A stretch of 64,000 nt of DNA. It comes from Aurantiochytrium sp. KH105. Its lineage: Eukaryota; Sar; Bigyra; Thraustochytrida; Thraustochytriidae. The notes below the pieces were generated by a model. That model ran no database searches. It saw only the letters and a list, made by a program, of their open reading frames with translations, and had not been told where the DNA came from. The position numbers and the translations under genes were made by a program. Every line of letters starts with the position of its first letter. Position 1 is the first letter of the stretch. The DNA is taken from contig BGKB01000005.1 of assembly GCA_003116975.1 (NCBI GenBank), forward strand, positions 129,880 through 193,879, in the 5' to 3' direction. Shown piece by piece: positions 1 to 10,400 of this stretch.

Positions 1-1
1 A

Positions 2-1714
2 GCTCTTCAGGCTGGACTTCACAAGGTCATTCATCGAGATCGAAGCTTTGAGCTTTACGGTATTGATCTTCTCATGGACGACGAACTCCGCTGCTGGTTG
101 CTCGAAGTGAATCTCTCCCCGGGCTTTGGAAAGCATGACGACGCCTTCACCGCAATGGTGGAGCGAATGCTGCACGGGCTGCACGACCTTGTCTTTGCGC
201 GCAGCGCGAATGACGCAAGCGAGTGTCGTGATGTCGCCCCCGAGAGAAGCTGCCAGAGCATGGGTGGCTGGAAGCCGCTGATTACTGGCGTTGCGGAAAG
301 AAACAATGGCCAGAGCAGCAGCAACGAGGATTTGGATCTTCCAACCCAGCGCGTAGACCCTCGCATCGGCCAAGATGTGTCTGACTGCGAGGAGGAACCT
401 CGTCGCGTCAAGCTTTCTGCGGCGGCAAGCCTCCGGCTACTTGTTAAGGGCCACCGCTTGCATCGTCGTCAGATTTCACGTCTTGACCATGCTATTCGCT
501 CGGGCGAAGCCTTGGAAGCAATCGCACGCTTCACGTCCATGTGCAAGCAAAACTGGCCTGCAGTGCGTCATCATCGACGTCACGCCGCGACAATCATTTC
601 TCGTGCGTGGAGCTCCTATCAATATCGCGTCTTCGACCTTCGCTGTACTGCCGCGACGTGCATCCAAGCGTGGGTACGCTCTTTGCAGGCGATGCAAAGA
701 GTTGAGACGTTATGGAAGAACCTGAAAACAAACAAGAGTATGAAAATTGCCCACTGGTGGCGCTGCGTTCATGCAAGGCACGTGCAATCTGCAGTCTTCT
801 GCGCCTGGAAGCAGAGGACTTTACACGCTGTCCGTCTCGTCCGCAAACTTCAGCGGCTTTGGCGAGCTCGCCAAGCTCGCAAAGTTTCACGCCGCGAAAG
901 TGCAGCAAGGGTGATCCAAGCGTGGATTCGTCGCGACCGAGGACGACGTCTTTTACGTGCGCGACATCTTGCATCGGAAACAATTGCCTGGGCATGGTTT
1001 GCATTTTTGGAACGACAACGTCATCGACGCAAGAAGCATATGGTAGTCGCTCGCGCGGCGTGCCGCATTCAAGTATTCTGGCGTTCGTGGCAAGTCAAGA
1101 TTTGCTCTGTTCGTGTCATACAGCGACTTGCTCGTCAGATTGCGTGTAAAGCGACGAACCGAGCGAGCTTATTAGCAAATTTACAAACACCGCAAGAACC
1201 GCCACCACGCCCCATGCCAGAGACTCTGCAGCCTTTGCAGGCGGCAATTGAGGCGAAGGTGCGAGACGAGGAGGCAACAAACGATAGGGAAAAGGAGAAG
1301 AAAAGCCGGCGAAAGCACTCACGCGCCTTTCGCAAAGCACAAGCAGAGTCTTCCATGCGTCTCGCAAGACCACGGGTTGTTCGCGAGAAACATGGGGCGC
1401 GTGCAAAGTCTCGGACGGCGCGTCGCGGGACTTCTTGCAAGAGCAAAAAACCATCGAGAAAGAATGACAACTTCATCTCACAGTCAACGATTACTAGTGG
1501 GGCGCGACATGAGTTGCATCATCATCGCAAGGACACGGACAGATCAGCGCTGGTGGTGTTTGATGGTGCTCAACCCGTGCGCAGTACGGCGAGAAAGGAC
1601 CAGGATGGGCCAGGTCTTTTGGAACGGCTGCGCGCAAGAGAGGAAGAACTCTGCGTAGAGCTTTGGCGACATTCTACGAATCGGCCGCAGCTGCCGGCCC
1701 CACTTGACATTTAG
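2..1714 (+). CDS. Tubulin tyrosine ligase-like protein with IQ motifs, 5' end missing
   Basis: The frame is open from base 2, so the gene starts before the window. The first residues contain the end of a TTL domain: the motif FELYGIDLL, then WLLEVNLSPG, the conserved strand and glycine loop that close the ATP-grasp active site of tubulin ligases and glutamylases. TTLL enzymes add amino acids to tubulin or related proteins. After about residue 170 the protein is basic and helical, with about five IQ-like motifs (ATCIQAW, ARVIQAW, CRIQVFW, VRVIQRL and weaker ones) that normally bind calmodulin or calmodulin-like light chains. The tail is Lys/Arg-rich and probably disordered. The stop codon lies 23 bp from the stop of the convergent Myb gene. 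The TTLL call rests on the retained C-terminal motif only; which amino acid is added cannot be told from this part. Confidence 0.82.
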   Translation, partial: ALQAGLHKVIHRDRSFELYGIDLLMDDELRCWLLEVNLSPGFGKHDDAFTAMVERMLHGLHDLVFARSANDASECRDVAPERSCQSMGGWKPLITGVAERNNGQSSSNEDLDLPTQRVDPRIGQDVSDCEEEPRRVKLSAAASLRLLVKGHRLHRRQISRLDHAIRSGEALEAIARFTSMCKQNWPAVRHHRRHAATIISRAWSSYQYRVFDLRCTAATCIQAWVRSLQAMQRVETLWKNLKTNKSMKIAHWWRCVHARHVQSAVFCAWKQRTLHAVRLVRKLQRLWRARQARKVSRRESAARVIQAWIRRDRGRRLLRARHLASETIAWAWFAFLERQRHRRKKHMVVARAACRIQVFWRSWQVKICSVRVIQRLARQIACKATNRASLLANLQTPQEPPPRPMPETLQPLQAAIEAKVRDEEATNDREKEKKSRRKHSRAFRKAQAESSMRLARPRVVREKHGARAKSRTARRGTSCKSKKPSRKNDNFISQSTITSGARHELHHHRKDTDRSALVVFDGAQPVRSTARKDQDGPGLLERLRAREEELCVELWRHSTNRPQLPAPLDI

Positions 1715-1737
1715 AACACGTAAAACATTTCAATTGA

Positions 1738-4191
1738 TTAGAAACGGTTCTCTCGAACCTTGACTAATGTGGGTGTGGCGACGTCCATGTCTTGTTGGTG
1801 CGGGTGAAGACTTGCTGGATCCATTTGAAAATCAAATACCGTCTTGTGCGCTCGCGAGGTGAGCAAAAGGTTTCCGGCAGAGAGACAGCTCGCTGGTGAC
1901 TGCATGTTGGATGGAAAATTTGCGATTGCATCTCGAGGCGCAGCTTGCGACACCGTGGACCTTGCGGGATTTGAGTACGTCTCGAAATCTGCAAAGCCCG
2001 CGTTCTCCCCTTCAGGATGGGAAGAAGGATCATGAGGAGAAAAAGAAATGACAGAAGTACGGGACGATTCATCTGGACTCGCATCACAGGCAGTCACAAG
2101 CGGCCGTGCCACGGATGCGGCGCCATAGACGTTTGCGAGTGCACTCCCAGGTCTTGATACCGGTGCACTTTCCAACGATGAGGCCAGGTGAGTCGTGCCA
2201 ACGGGGGTGACATTAATTGGCGTGCTTGACGAGAAAGGATGGTCAAAATTGGCGCCGCGACACGCTGCATGGATGGCAACAGGGGTGAAAGTGGACTGTT
2301 GTCTTGGGGTTGGTCTTGCAAGAATCATGGACATATTCCACGGCGAGCTTGTACCTGGGGCCACTCGCGCGTGCCGGTCAATGGCGGGCGGATTGGTGAC
2401 CACAGAAAGTCCCAGCGCTCGACGCTTGATCTTGTGCTGTGGCGCATTGTCTCGGCACGATGCGTCCGAGGCAACACGATGGGCCAAGTTCACCTGCACA
2501 CTATTTTCGTCAAAAAATGGCTGGCCGGTGCGCTGATCATCTCTTTTGGCCGTCTGATTTGGTTTGTTGCCCAGCTGTGCAGCACTCGCGCTTTGGTACT
2601 GATCGCTTTCGCTTGTCGTTGAAGGACTGCTTGAAAAGGCTGTCATGGAATCGGACGAAATTTTTGAAAGGTAGTGGTGAGCCTCTGCGCTCGGCGCAAG
2701 ATTTGTAGCATTAGGAGCGGTAGCAGCAGCGGTAGCAGCAGCGGCAGCAGCAGCAGCAGCAGCAACAGCAGCAGAACGCGCGCCTGAAGGTGCCTGCTCA
2801 GCTGATCCTTGCGAGGCCAATGTACCCGGGGAAACGGCAAAACAAAGTGATGCGTGCGCGGTATTCGCGTTTTGATCCAATCTTGAAGCCGCCGGCGCGC
2901 TCGGATGTGGCGACGGCCCACCCGTGCCAAACATCGACGCTGCGAGAGCAAGATCATGCGCAGTTGGCGTGGCCGACATGCCCTCGTAGTTTGCGCCCAA
3001 TCGAGAAGCCACGGGATGGGCTACTCCGACGGTCTGTGAAGCTTCGCCGAGAAAGTTTTCGCTCGCTGCAGGTTCTGCAGACGAGTGTTGTTGCTGCCTT
3101 TGAAGCGAGGCCTGTAGCCCGTGCTGCTCGTGTTGGTGCTGGTGCCGCTGATGCTGGTGCTGGCGCTTGGGTGACTCACTGCTCACACTTTCGAGCGCGA
3201 ATGGTGTAGTCTCAGTGAGTTGCTTGATGCGAAGACGAATCGTGGTCTTGGTTCGCCCGGGAAAGTAAGTCGCGATCGCGCGGATGTCCTTTCCATAGGT
3301 TTCATAGTACCGAAGCAAGTTGGCGTCTTGCTCGGGGGACCACTCGCGGGCACGACTGCGCATGATAGATTTCAGGCGAGTTTTCACAGCATTCTCCGTT
3401 CGACCCGCAAAATGACGCCTGATTTCTGCCCAGCGATTGCCCAGCTCCCGATGAAGCTTTTCGAGCTTCTCGTCTTCTTGCAAAGTGAAAGGAGTGTGAT
3501 TGATAGCAGGGTCAAGACTCAGCTTCCATCGCTCGCGACACTGTTTCGGGGTCCGGCCAGGAACGCGGGCTGCAACAGCTTTCCAGACCGTGATTTTTTC
3601 ATCGAGCACAAGCTGGCGAAGGAGATCGTCTTCGCTAGGAGTCCACGGACCTTTGACGAGACCAGGTTGCAAGACTTTGTTCCACCTTTGCAAACACTGC
3701 ACGTGGTCTCTCCCTTCGACAAGCGTTGCAACGGTCTTCCACTTGTGAGCGCCAATTTTGTCCACGGCTCGTCGAAGCTGCTCGTCTTCCTCTGGAGTCC
3801 ATTTTTGGGGGATTTTGAATTTTTTCCTTCGCTCTTCAAGACTCTCTTCGTCGCTCTGACGCTGGCGATTGGCCCGAGCGGCTTGTACATCATCAGGTGC
3901 AGATACGTGGGAAAGTCGTGGCGAAGGCTCGGCATGTGCTGGTTCGGCCGAGGCCATTCGGTGCGGAGCAACATCAGTCTCTTGCTGGGGACTGCTCATG
4001 GATGTCGAGGTGCTTCGTTGTGGATGTTGCGTGTCAATCCGGCTTCTCTTGGCTTGCTTCCGTGGTCGAGGCACTGTCGAATCGTCCTGCATGACGATGT
4101 GCATAATGCTTTCCGAGGTTTTCCGGAGAAGCGCTTTCTCCTCGTGAGGAAAAGACCTGGCCAGGATGTTGAGCACCTTTTCTTGAAGCAT
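1738..4191 (-). CDS. Myb transcription factor with four tandem SANT/Myb repeats
   Basis: This is an 817-residue protein starting at the ATG at 4191. Residues about 128-335 hold consecutive Myb repeats: KWTPEEDEQL..., GPWTPSEDDLL..., TPFTLQEDEKL... and a more diverged REWSPEQDANLL.... Each has spaced tryptophans or aromatic substitutes and a recognition-helix signature (QCLQRW, QCRERW, AVKTR, TTIRLR). The first three resemble the R1R2R3 set of c-Myb and plant 3R-MYB proteins, which bind the MYB recognition element and often control cell-cycle genes; the fourth is extra. The rest is low complexity: Gln/His-rich around 340-375, an alanine run near 475-492, and Ser/Pro-rich elsewhere, typical of activation regions. 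It is probably a nuclear sequence-specific regulator. Targets cannot be inferred. A three- or four-repeat SNAPc- or CDC5-like reading is less likely because of the long tail. Confidence 0.9.
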   Translation of the reverse strand: MLQEKVLNILARSFPHEEKALLRKTSESIMHIVMQDDSTVPRPRKQAKRSRIDTQHPQRSTSTSMSSPQQETDVAPHRMASAEPAHAEPSPRLSHVSAPDDVQAARANRQRQSDEESLEERRKKFKIPQKWTPEEDEQLRRAVDKIGAHKWKTVATLVEGRDHVQCLQRWNKVLQPGLVKGPWTPSEDDLLRQLVLDEKITVWKAVAARVPGRTPKQCRERWKLSLDPAINHTPFTLQEDEKLEKLHRELGNRWAEIRRHFAGRTENAVKTRLKSIMRSRAREWSPEQDANLLRYYETYGKDIRAIATYFPGRTKTTIRLRIKQLTETTPFALESVSSESPKRQHQHQRHQHQHEQHGLQASLQRQQQHSSAEPAASENFLGEASQTVGVAHPVASRLGANYEGMSATPTAHDLALAASMFGTGGPSPHPSAPAASRLDQNANTAHASLCFAVSPGTLASQGSAEQAPSGARSAAVAAAAAAAAAATAAATAPNATNLAPSAEAHHYLSKISSDSMTAFSSSPSTTSESDQYQSASAAQLGNKPNQTAKRDDQRTGQPFFDENSVQVNLAHRVASDASCRDNAPQHKIKRRALGLSVVTNPPAIDRHARVAPGTSSPWNMSMILARPTPRQQSTFTPVAIHAACRGANFDHPFSSSTPINVTPVGTTHLASSLESAPVSRPGSALANVYGAASVARPLVTACDASPDESSRTSVISFSPHDPSSHPEGENAGFADFETYSNPARSTVSQAAPRDAIANFPSNMQSPASCLSAGNLLLTSRAHKTVFDFQMDPASLHPHQQDMDVATPTLVKVRENRF

Positions 4192-7100
4192 GGTTCGTGG
4201 CTGAAGATGAAGCTACTGCAGAGGAGAGAGAGAGGGAGAGGAGACTCTTGCTTAGCCTCAGAGCTCGCAGGAATCAAATTGCAAACGCTGCTGAGCACGC
4301 CTCGTAGCAAAGAACCAACCACGCGCGCGCAGTCAGTCACAAGAACCACTCTCGTCGCCTCTCTTCTCCCTCCCCCCCTACCCCCCAAAAAAAACGTTGG
4401 TCCGTGCTCTCGACGTCAGTCAGCCAGCTCGACAGCCAGCTAGCTACGCCACGCTCGAGTTTCGACGTTTCGGCGTTTGCGAGCCCGGCAAGGCAGGCCC
4501 GGGCTGTTTCAATTGGTGCTGTCGTGGTTGCCGGCCGCCGCGGTGCTGCAGCCGCCGCGTGTCCTTTTCGGCGTCTCAACTTCTGTGTGTGAGTGTGCGT
4601 TCTGTGCTCGGTTTTTGGCTTCTACTATGGCGGGTTGGACGGGGCGCGCTCGCTCGCTCGCCACGTATCTTGGCGTGCCTGCTGACTGGTTGCGTCCGGA
4701 CGAGACGAGGACACCTCCGCCCGCTCTCTCGTCTGCGCGGCTGTCGGCCGGGCCGAGCTCGCCAAGTCGCGCGAGGAGGCGTGGCGAGGCGGGGCTGGGC
4801 TGGCTGCTCAAGTTTCCAACACTTGGGTGCGTGCCGATCCGAGCATAGACGATGGCGAGCCGCCGAGCCGCGCGTCAGGCACGCACTGCAGCGGCTGCTC
4901 CTCGCTCCAGCGATCGACGGCGGCGTGGATGGACGCGTCACTCGAAAAACACGCGCTCGGGCGAGCGGGAGCGGCCCTCGCAGGCCTCTCGCGACGCGCC
5001 CCGTCGCGGCGGCCGCGAGCCGCGATGGCGGATTGGTCTGCTCCTGTCCTCGGGTTTTGAGCGTCATGGAACGAAGCGGAACCGACCTCTGTTCTCGCCG
5101 TTGCTGCTGACGGTCGAGCTCGCAGGCATGGCTGGCTAGCGGCGGCGGGGAGTTGCATGAAGACTGGCTGTTCACAGGCTGTCAGTATGGATTTTTTCTT
5201 GCTCGCTGTCTTGCTGTCTTGCTTTTTTTTTGCTTGCTTTGCTCGCTGGATGTGGTCGATCGACGAAACTTGGCTGTCGATAGCAAAATTGCCGTTATGA
5301 CGAAGTGGTTTCGGCCGGTTACGAAACCATTTTGATGGCAGGTAGACTGCGCAACGCGGGGGTGCGCAGGACGAGGACAAGCACGAAACCTAAACTCCGC
5401 GTTGACGATTTGCGTCTGTTCACGCCTGCGATCGTTTCCGCGTGCAGCACTTCCGAGACGCGCTTCGTGGCACGCGCTTCCGGCCTGTAGCTGCAGCAGC
5501 AGCAGCAGCTGCAGCAGCTTCTTGCCCCTTGAGCCGCGCTGGTCGCTGCTCTCTATGCTGTGCTGTGTGCTGCCGCGTGGCAGTGCGGCGATGATCGCGT
5601 CCCGTCCGCTTGCATGCAAAAATTCTATCAGGCTCCAGCAATGCTCCTCTTGACTCTCCTACGACGCTGCTCATCATCGATCGATGGCGGCCACAGCCAC
5701 CATGGCCACCGCCGGTGCCGATCTTGGCAAAGCCACGGCTCTCCATCCATCCTGTACTACGCCTAGGCTTTCTCCGACGCCAAGATGCGGCATGCGCTCA
5801 GTCTGCAGCGGCCTGCAGCTGCCACTTCTCTTGACACCCCGCCAGATTTGCACTGTTCGCGTCCGCGTCAAAGTAATGGCCGCATTGGCCACAACAGTGA
5901 CAACTGCGTGTGGCGGAAGCCGACTTGCGCGGAGCAACCAAAGAAAGAGCAACTACTTTCGAAGGCACACGGAGACGAAAGAGTACCCGTGGAAGTACTT
6001 CCTCGTGCGACTCTTGATCCACCGTCCATCCATCCACACCATCCGCCAGCCGCCACGGCCGCAGTCACATCCACATCCATCCGTTCATGGTCGACACATC
6101 GTGAACAGCGACCCGGAACTCGCTCCTCGAGGCTAGAAAAATGCGCGCATTCTTGAAACTTGGGCTGCCCACCATGTCTGACAGAGAAGAGTGATGGCAA
6201 TGCAACTGCGATAGCGATTCTCGTTTGCTTTGTGTTGTTTTGTTTTCTTTTGTTTTGCTTTGATTTGTTCGGGCAAAGCAAAGCAGAGCAAAGAAGGAGC
6301 GCACGACAGTCACTTCGCACCCTCGACTCCGGGGGACGCCTGCTCCCCGTACATAGGGCACTTCGCACCTTTCGTACGCACGGCCTCTATCTCCCCCTAC
6401 AACCCCTCGTATCTTCACCCCGATGTTCCACCAACACTCCTTCCGTAACCCCCTCCGCTCCTTCTGTTGTCAATTTTTTTTTCCGCCTCCAGAATGCCCA
6501 GGCTCGCGCGTGTCTCGCTCGCGTCTCGCTCGCGTCTCGCTCGCGTCTCGCTCGCGTCTCGCTCGCGTCTCTCTCTCTCGCTCGCTCGCTCGCTCGCTCT
6601 CCGATTTCTGCTCTCCTCCTCCTCCTCCTCCTCCTCCTCCTCGGCCCCGCGTCGACCTCCTCCGCAAGCGACCCGGCCTCGCCTCTCCTCTCCCCTCCTT
6701 TCCTCCCCTTTCCTCCTTCGCAGCTCCTCCCTCGATACTTCCCCTCGGCCGTGGCCGGTGCCGCAGCAAAGCCGCAAACCCGCGCCTCTCCGCAGTCAGC
6801 CGAGCGGCAGCGCCGCGGCGTCTGCAGCTGCTCCCTCGCCTGCTCTCCTCCTCCTCGTCTCCCGCCGCTCCGCCCCGTTCGGCGCGAGCGCGTCGCCCAG
6901 CCAGCTTTCCAACGCGCCGCGAGGGCGGGAAGCCCAGCCGGCAGCGAGAGCGAGGAGCCAACTGCGCCGCGTCCCACTCCAATCTCCGAGCTCCATTTCC
7001 ACTCCATCCATCCCATCCATCCTGCGCCCGTCCATCTCAGCTCAGCTCAGCTCAGCTCGCGCAGCGCAGCGCCACTCCGCTCCGGCAGGCGGGCAGGCAG

Positions 7101-7425
7101 GCGGGCAGGCAGGCGCAGCCGCGGGGAGCGGGAGGAGAGGGCAGGCGCGAGGCCGGGCGGCGAGAGAGGCGAGGCGCGTGCCGCGGAGTCAGCTCCGAGA
7201 TCGCGTGCCTGAACCAGCCGCGCGTGTCTCGCTTTGGGGAGACCGGCCTCGGCTTGCACAATAGCGGCGGGGCAGACAAACACACAAGCATCCAGGCAGG
7301 CTCTCGGGCAGCCGCCACGCGGAGTCGACCAGGTCGGCGAGCAAACACACAAGCGAGCGAGCTTGCTCAGCCGCGGAGCCAGGACGGAGTGGAGCTGAGG
7401 CGGCTGGACGAGACTGCGGCTGACG
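4192..7425. other. Long divergent spacer between Myb and frizzled-like genes
   Basis: These 3.2 kb separate two divergent start codons. All open frames here are low complexity, change frame freely and show no recognisable domain, so I call no gene. The right half is strongly biased: an 11-bp CTCGC-type tandem repeat, TCGC and CTC runs, then GGCA/GGCG tracts at 7084-7115. It probably carries both promoters and long 5' leaders. Confidence 0.6.
6512..6600 (+). repeat. 11-bp tandem repeat followed by TCGC microsatellite
   Basis: The unit GTCTCGCTCGC is repeated five times without error from 6512 to 6566. It then decays into a CT run and a (TCGC)n run to about 6600. A (CTC)n run follows at about 6615-6645. 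It lies 0.8 kb upstream of the frizzled-like start codon. Confidence 0.85.
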
Positions 7426-10400
7426 ATGGCGGCGACCTCGGGCGCGAGGCGGCTCGCCGCCTTGGTGGCGACGGCCGTCGTACTCGCCGTGGCGCAAGCC
7501 CAGGAGTGCAGGACGTACGAGGACTTTGTCGACGGCTCGCTGGGCCTCTGCGCAGGTGTGGTCGACTACAGGTACTTTGCGGCGAACGCGTCCATGACGC
7601 AGACGGAAATGGAGCTCGACGCCTTTGCGAGCTTGACCGGCGGAGACAGCACGCTCGCGCTCCTGCTCAAATTGCTGCCGACATCGTGCGGTTCCGCGCT
7701 TAAGCAGACCGTGTGCATGGCGAAATTCCCCAAGTGCCAGACTGTGCCCGCGTTCTTTCTCGATACCGATGCCGAAGTCGCAACCGACTACGCCAGCTCG
7801 TACCCCATCACCGAGGGCGACTGCGACACGGCATCTCTGTTCTGGGACGAAAGCACGAGTGTGTGCGGCGTGGCCCTGCCCGTCTTTCCATGTCGCGAGT
7901 CGTGCGAAAAGCTTTCGCTCGTGAGCCCCAATGAGCCTTCCTCTGTTTTCGGAGTCACTGTCGCAGGCGACTGCCCGCTTGTGTCTGGCATGTTCTATCC
8001 GTCGATGCTCTCGGCCATGTCTGGAGGCTCAGAGGACTCCGCCGTTTTGCTCGAGTACTCGGCCATGCTGGCTCAATGTGGCGGCAGCTTTAATGCTACC
8101 TGTCTCCAGACTCCGTACACGCTCAATGCACTCAAGGCGCTCAATTTGTCGCCCTCGTGCGAGGCGACGGTCATGGTTTCGGCCACATTGACGCTTGACA
8201 TCTTTCCGGAGGACGAACAGAGCGGCCTCGCAGCGGTCATCGACGCGCAAATTAGCAAGGCCGAAGCTGCCAACGGAGCCAACGACTGTGCTCCCAACGG
8301 CTCCGGTTCCACGCTCTCTTGCGCAGATGTCGCAGCTGTGTATGGCTGCACTACGCCGGCGTCCGATGCGGCCGAGCTTGAGAAAACTTTCGACGTGCTG
8401 CCCGAGTCATCGGTGTGCGCCAAAGTTGTAGGATACGAGAGCACCACAGCCCCCGGCTATGACGACAATCAGGATCTTACGCTCATCCATTCGCTCGCAT
8501 CTCGTGACCAGCTCATGCAGCTGGCGGCAGGCGCAACCGAGGCGGAAGCTAGCGCCTGCCTCAGCTCTGGAAAGACGGACACGTACCCGCGCGCGTTTTA
8601 CGTGCCAACCACTGTGGGCATGGGCCCCCTTTCCTCGCGCATGGAATCGACGGCGTCCGAACCAGACCTTGGGACTTGGGACGCGGAGAGCTGCCCGGTC
8701 GAGTGGGAGGGAACGCCCAAATTTGCCAACTATCCCGCAAGCTCGCCGTTGTGCACGTACGCCGGCTACAGCGCTTACAACTCGCGCGATTGTCTCTTGC
8801 TGCGCATCAACTACAGCGTTGGGATTTTCCCCAAGTGGGCCTCTGTGCGTTGCCAGGCGGCTTTCCGCGAGTACGCCTGCGGCCAGGGACTCATGAAGCC
8901 ACAGTACAAGTCGCTTTGCCTTGTTCCTGATGAGTTCGGGGGCTGCGACGTCACCGACCTCGCCTCGGCGCGCGCCAATAACCAGATCCCACTCACATAC
9001 GCGTTGCCCCGCTTTGTGTCACGAGACGTGTGCATTCGCTACGCCACGGAATGTGCCAGCATCCTGCCCTCATTGCCCGCAGCTGCGCAGCCGGTCTGCG
9101 ACGGTGTGCTTAACGAGACGGCCTGCCCGAACGGCGAAGACTCCTTTTGGGGCTGCCTCAACAGCTTTAACGGCCTTGAAAGCTTCCCGGAGTCCACGCA
9201 GACGTTCGCGAACCCAGCCTCCCTCGGTAGCCTCGGAGATTACGTGGCTATGATCAACGACCCGACCTCGGTGAGCCTTGACGCTGGCGCTTTTAACGGG
9301 GCCGTGATCAACCCCCTCCCATCGATGCAAAGTGATGTTAGCGAGCCAACGATCAGCAAGGCGCTGTACAAGGACTCCATGACCGACGCCGAGCTCGCTG
9401 AGCTGCAGGGAGAGTTTTGCGAGTGCCCGAGTCCGCTCGTCGTGCCGGACTCGCCGACTGCCGACACAATCAACAGTGCTTCGTGCTGCGCACTTCCGTG
9501 CTTGGGAACGATGCTCACGAGGGACGACATGCAGACCTTTGGAACGGTGCAGTTTGTGCTGAGCTGCATGGGCGTTCTCATGAGCGCCTTTATGATTGCC
9601 ACCTGGGCTATTTTCCAAGAAAAGAGCAAGCAGTACATGACCTTTTGGCTCTCAATTTGCTCGTTCAACATTTCCGTGGCCATGCTTGCGATGGTGAGCA
9701 CCAAGGACTTTAATCCCACCGACAACCTTTGCCTCGACAACTCGCGGCCCAACACGCTCAAGAACAGTGGTTTTACACTCGCGGTTTTTCAGGCTCTGTG
9801 GTTGGTCTTTTTTGCCACTGCGCTCTGTGCCTGGTGGCTTTGCCAGGCCTTTGATCTCTACCGTAAGCTTGTGTGGGGCGCGCGCAGCACAGACGCGAAT
9901 CGTCGCCAGTACCACGCGTTTGCTTGGAGCGTTCCCATCATCTCGACGTCTGTTATTGCCGGTCTTCGCGAACTCGGGTTCCAGCCCCCGACTCCCTGGG
10001 CGCTGATCACAGAGGAATCGGGCACGATTGTGGAGTGGGTGGGCTTTTACATGTTCATTGCCTGCTGCTTTGTGGCTGGCTCGATCATGATGGGTCGCGT
10101 CATCTACACCATTATGCGACATGTGAACCAGTCGTCACATTTGAACCAGGGCACCACCGCGAGCGCGCGCCGTGCCAAGCGTCTCGCCATGTACCGTACG
10201 CCAATGCTTTTTGTGCTGCTCTTCATCTTTGTGTGGCTCAACATCTTCTTCTTTCGCTTTACCAATTTCTTTATGGAGGACACCTACACGGAGCAGGCTT
10301 CGGCATGGGTGACTTGTCTTTTGACCAACTTTGCCAATGGCATTACTGACCCGGCCACGAACCCTGCTGCTGATATCAGCATGCTCATCGATGCGCCCGG

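Noticed and set aside
4397-5110. 237-codon frame in the Myb/frizzled spacer
   Set aside because: Arg/Cys/Leu-rich low complexity with equal-length frames on the other strand and no domain.
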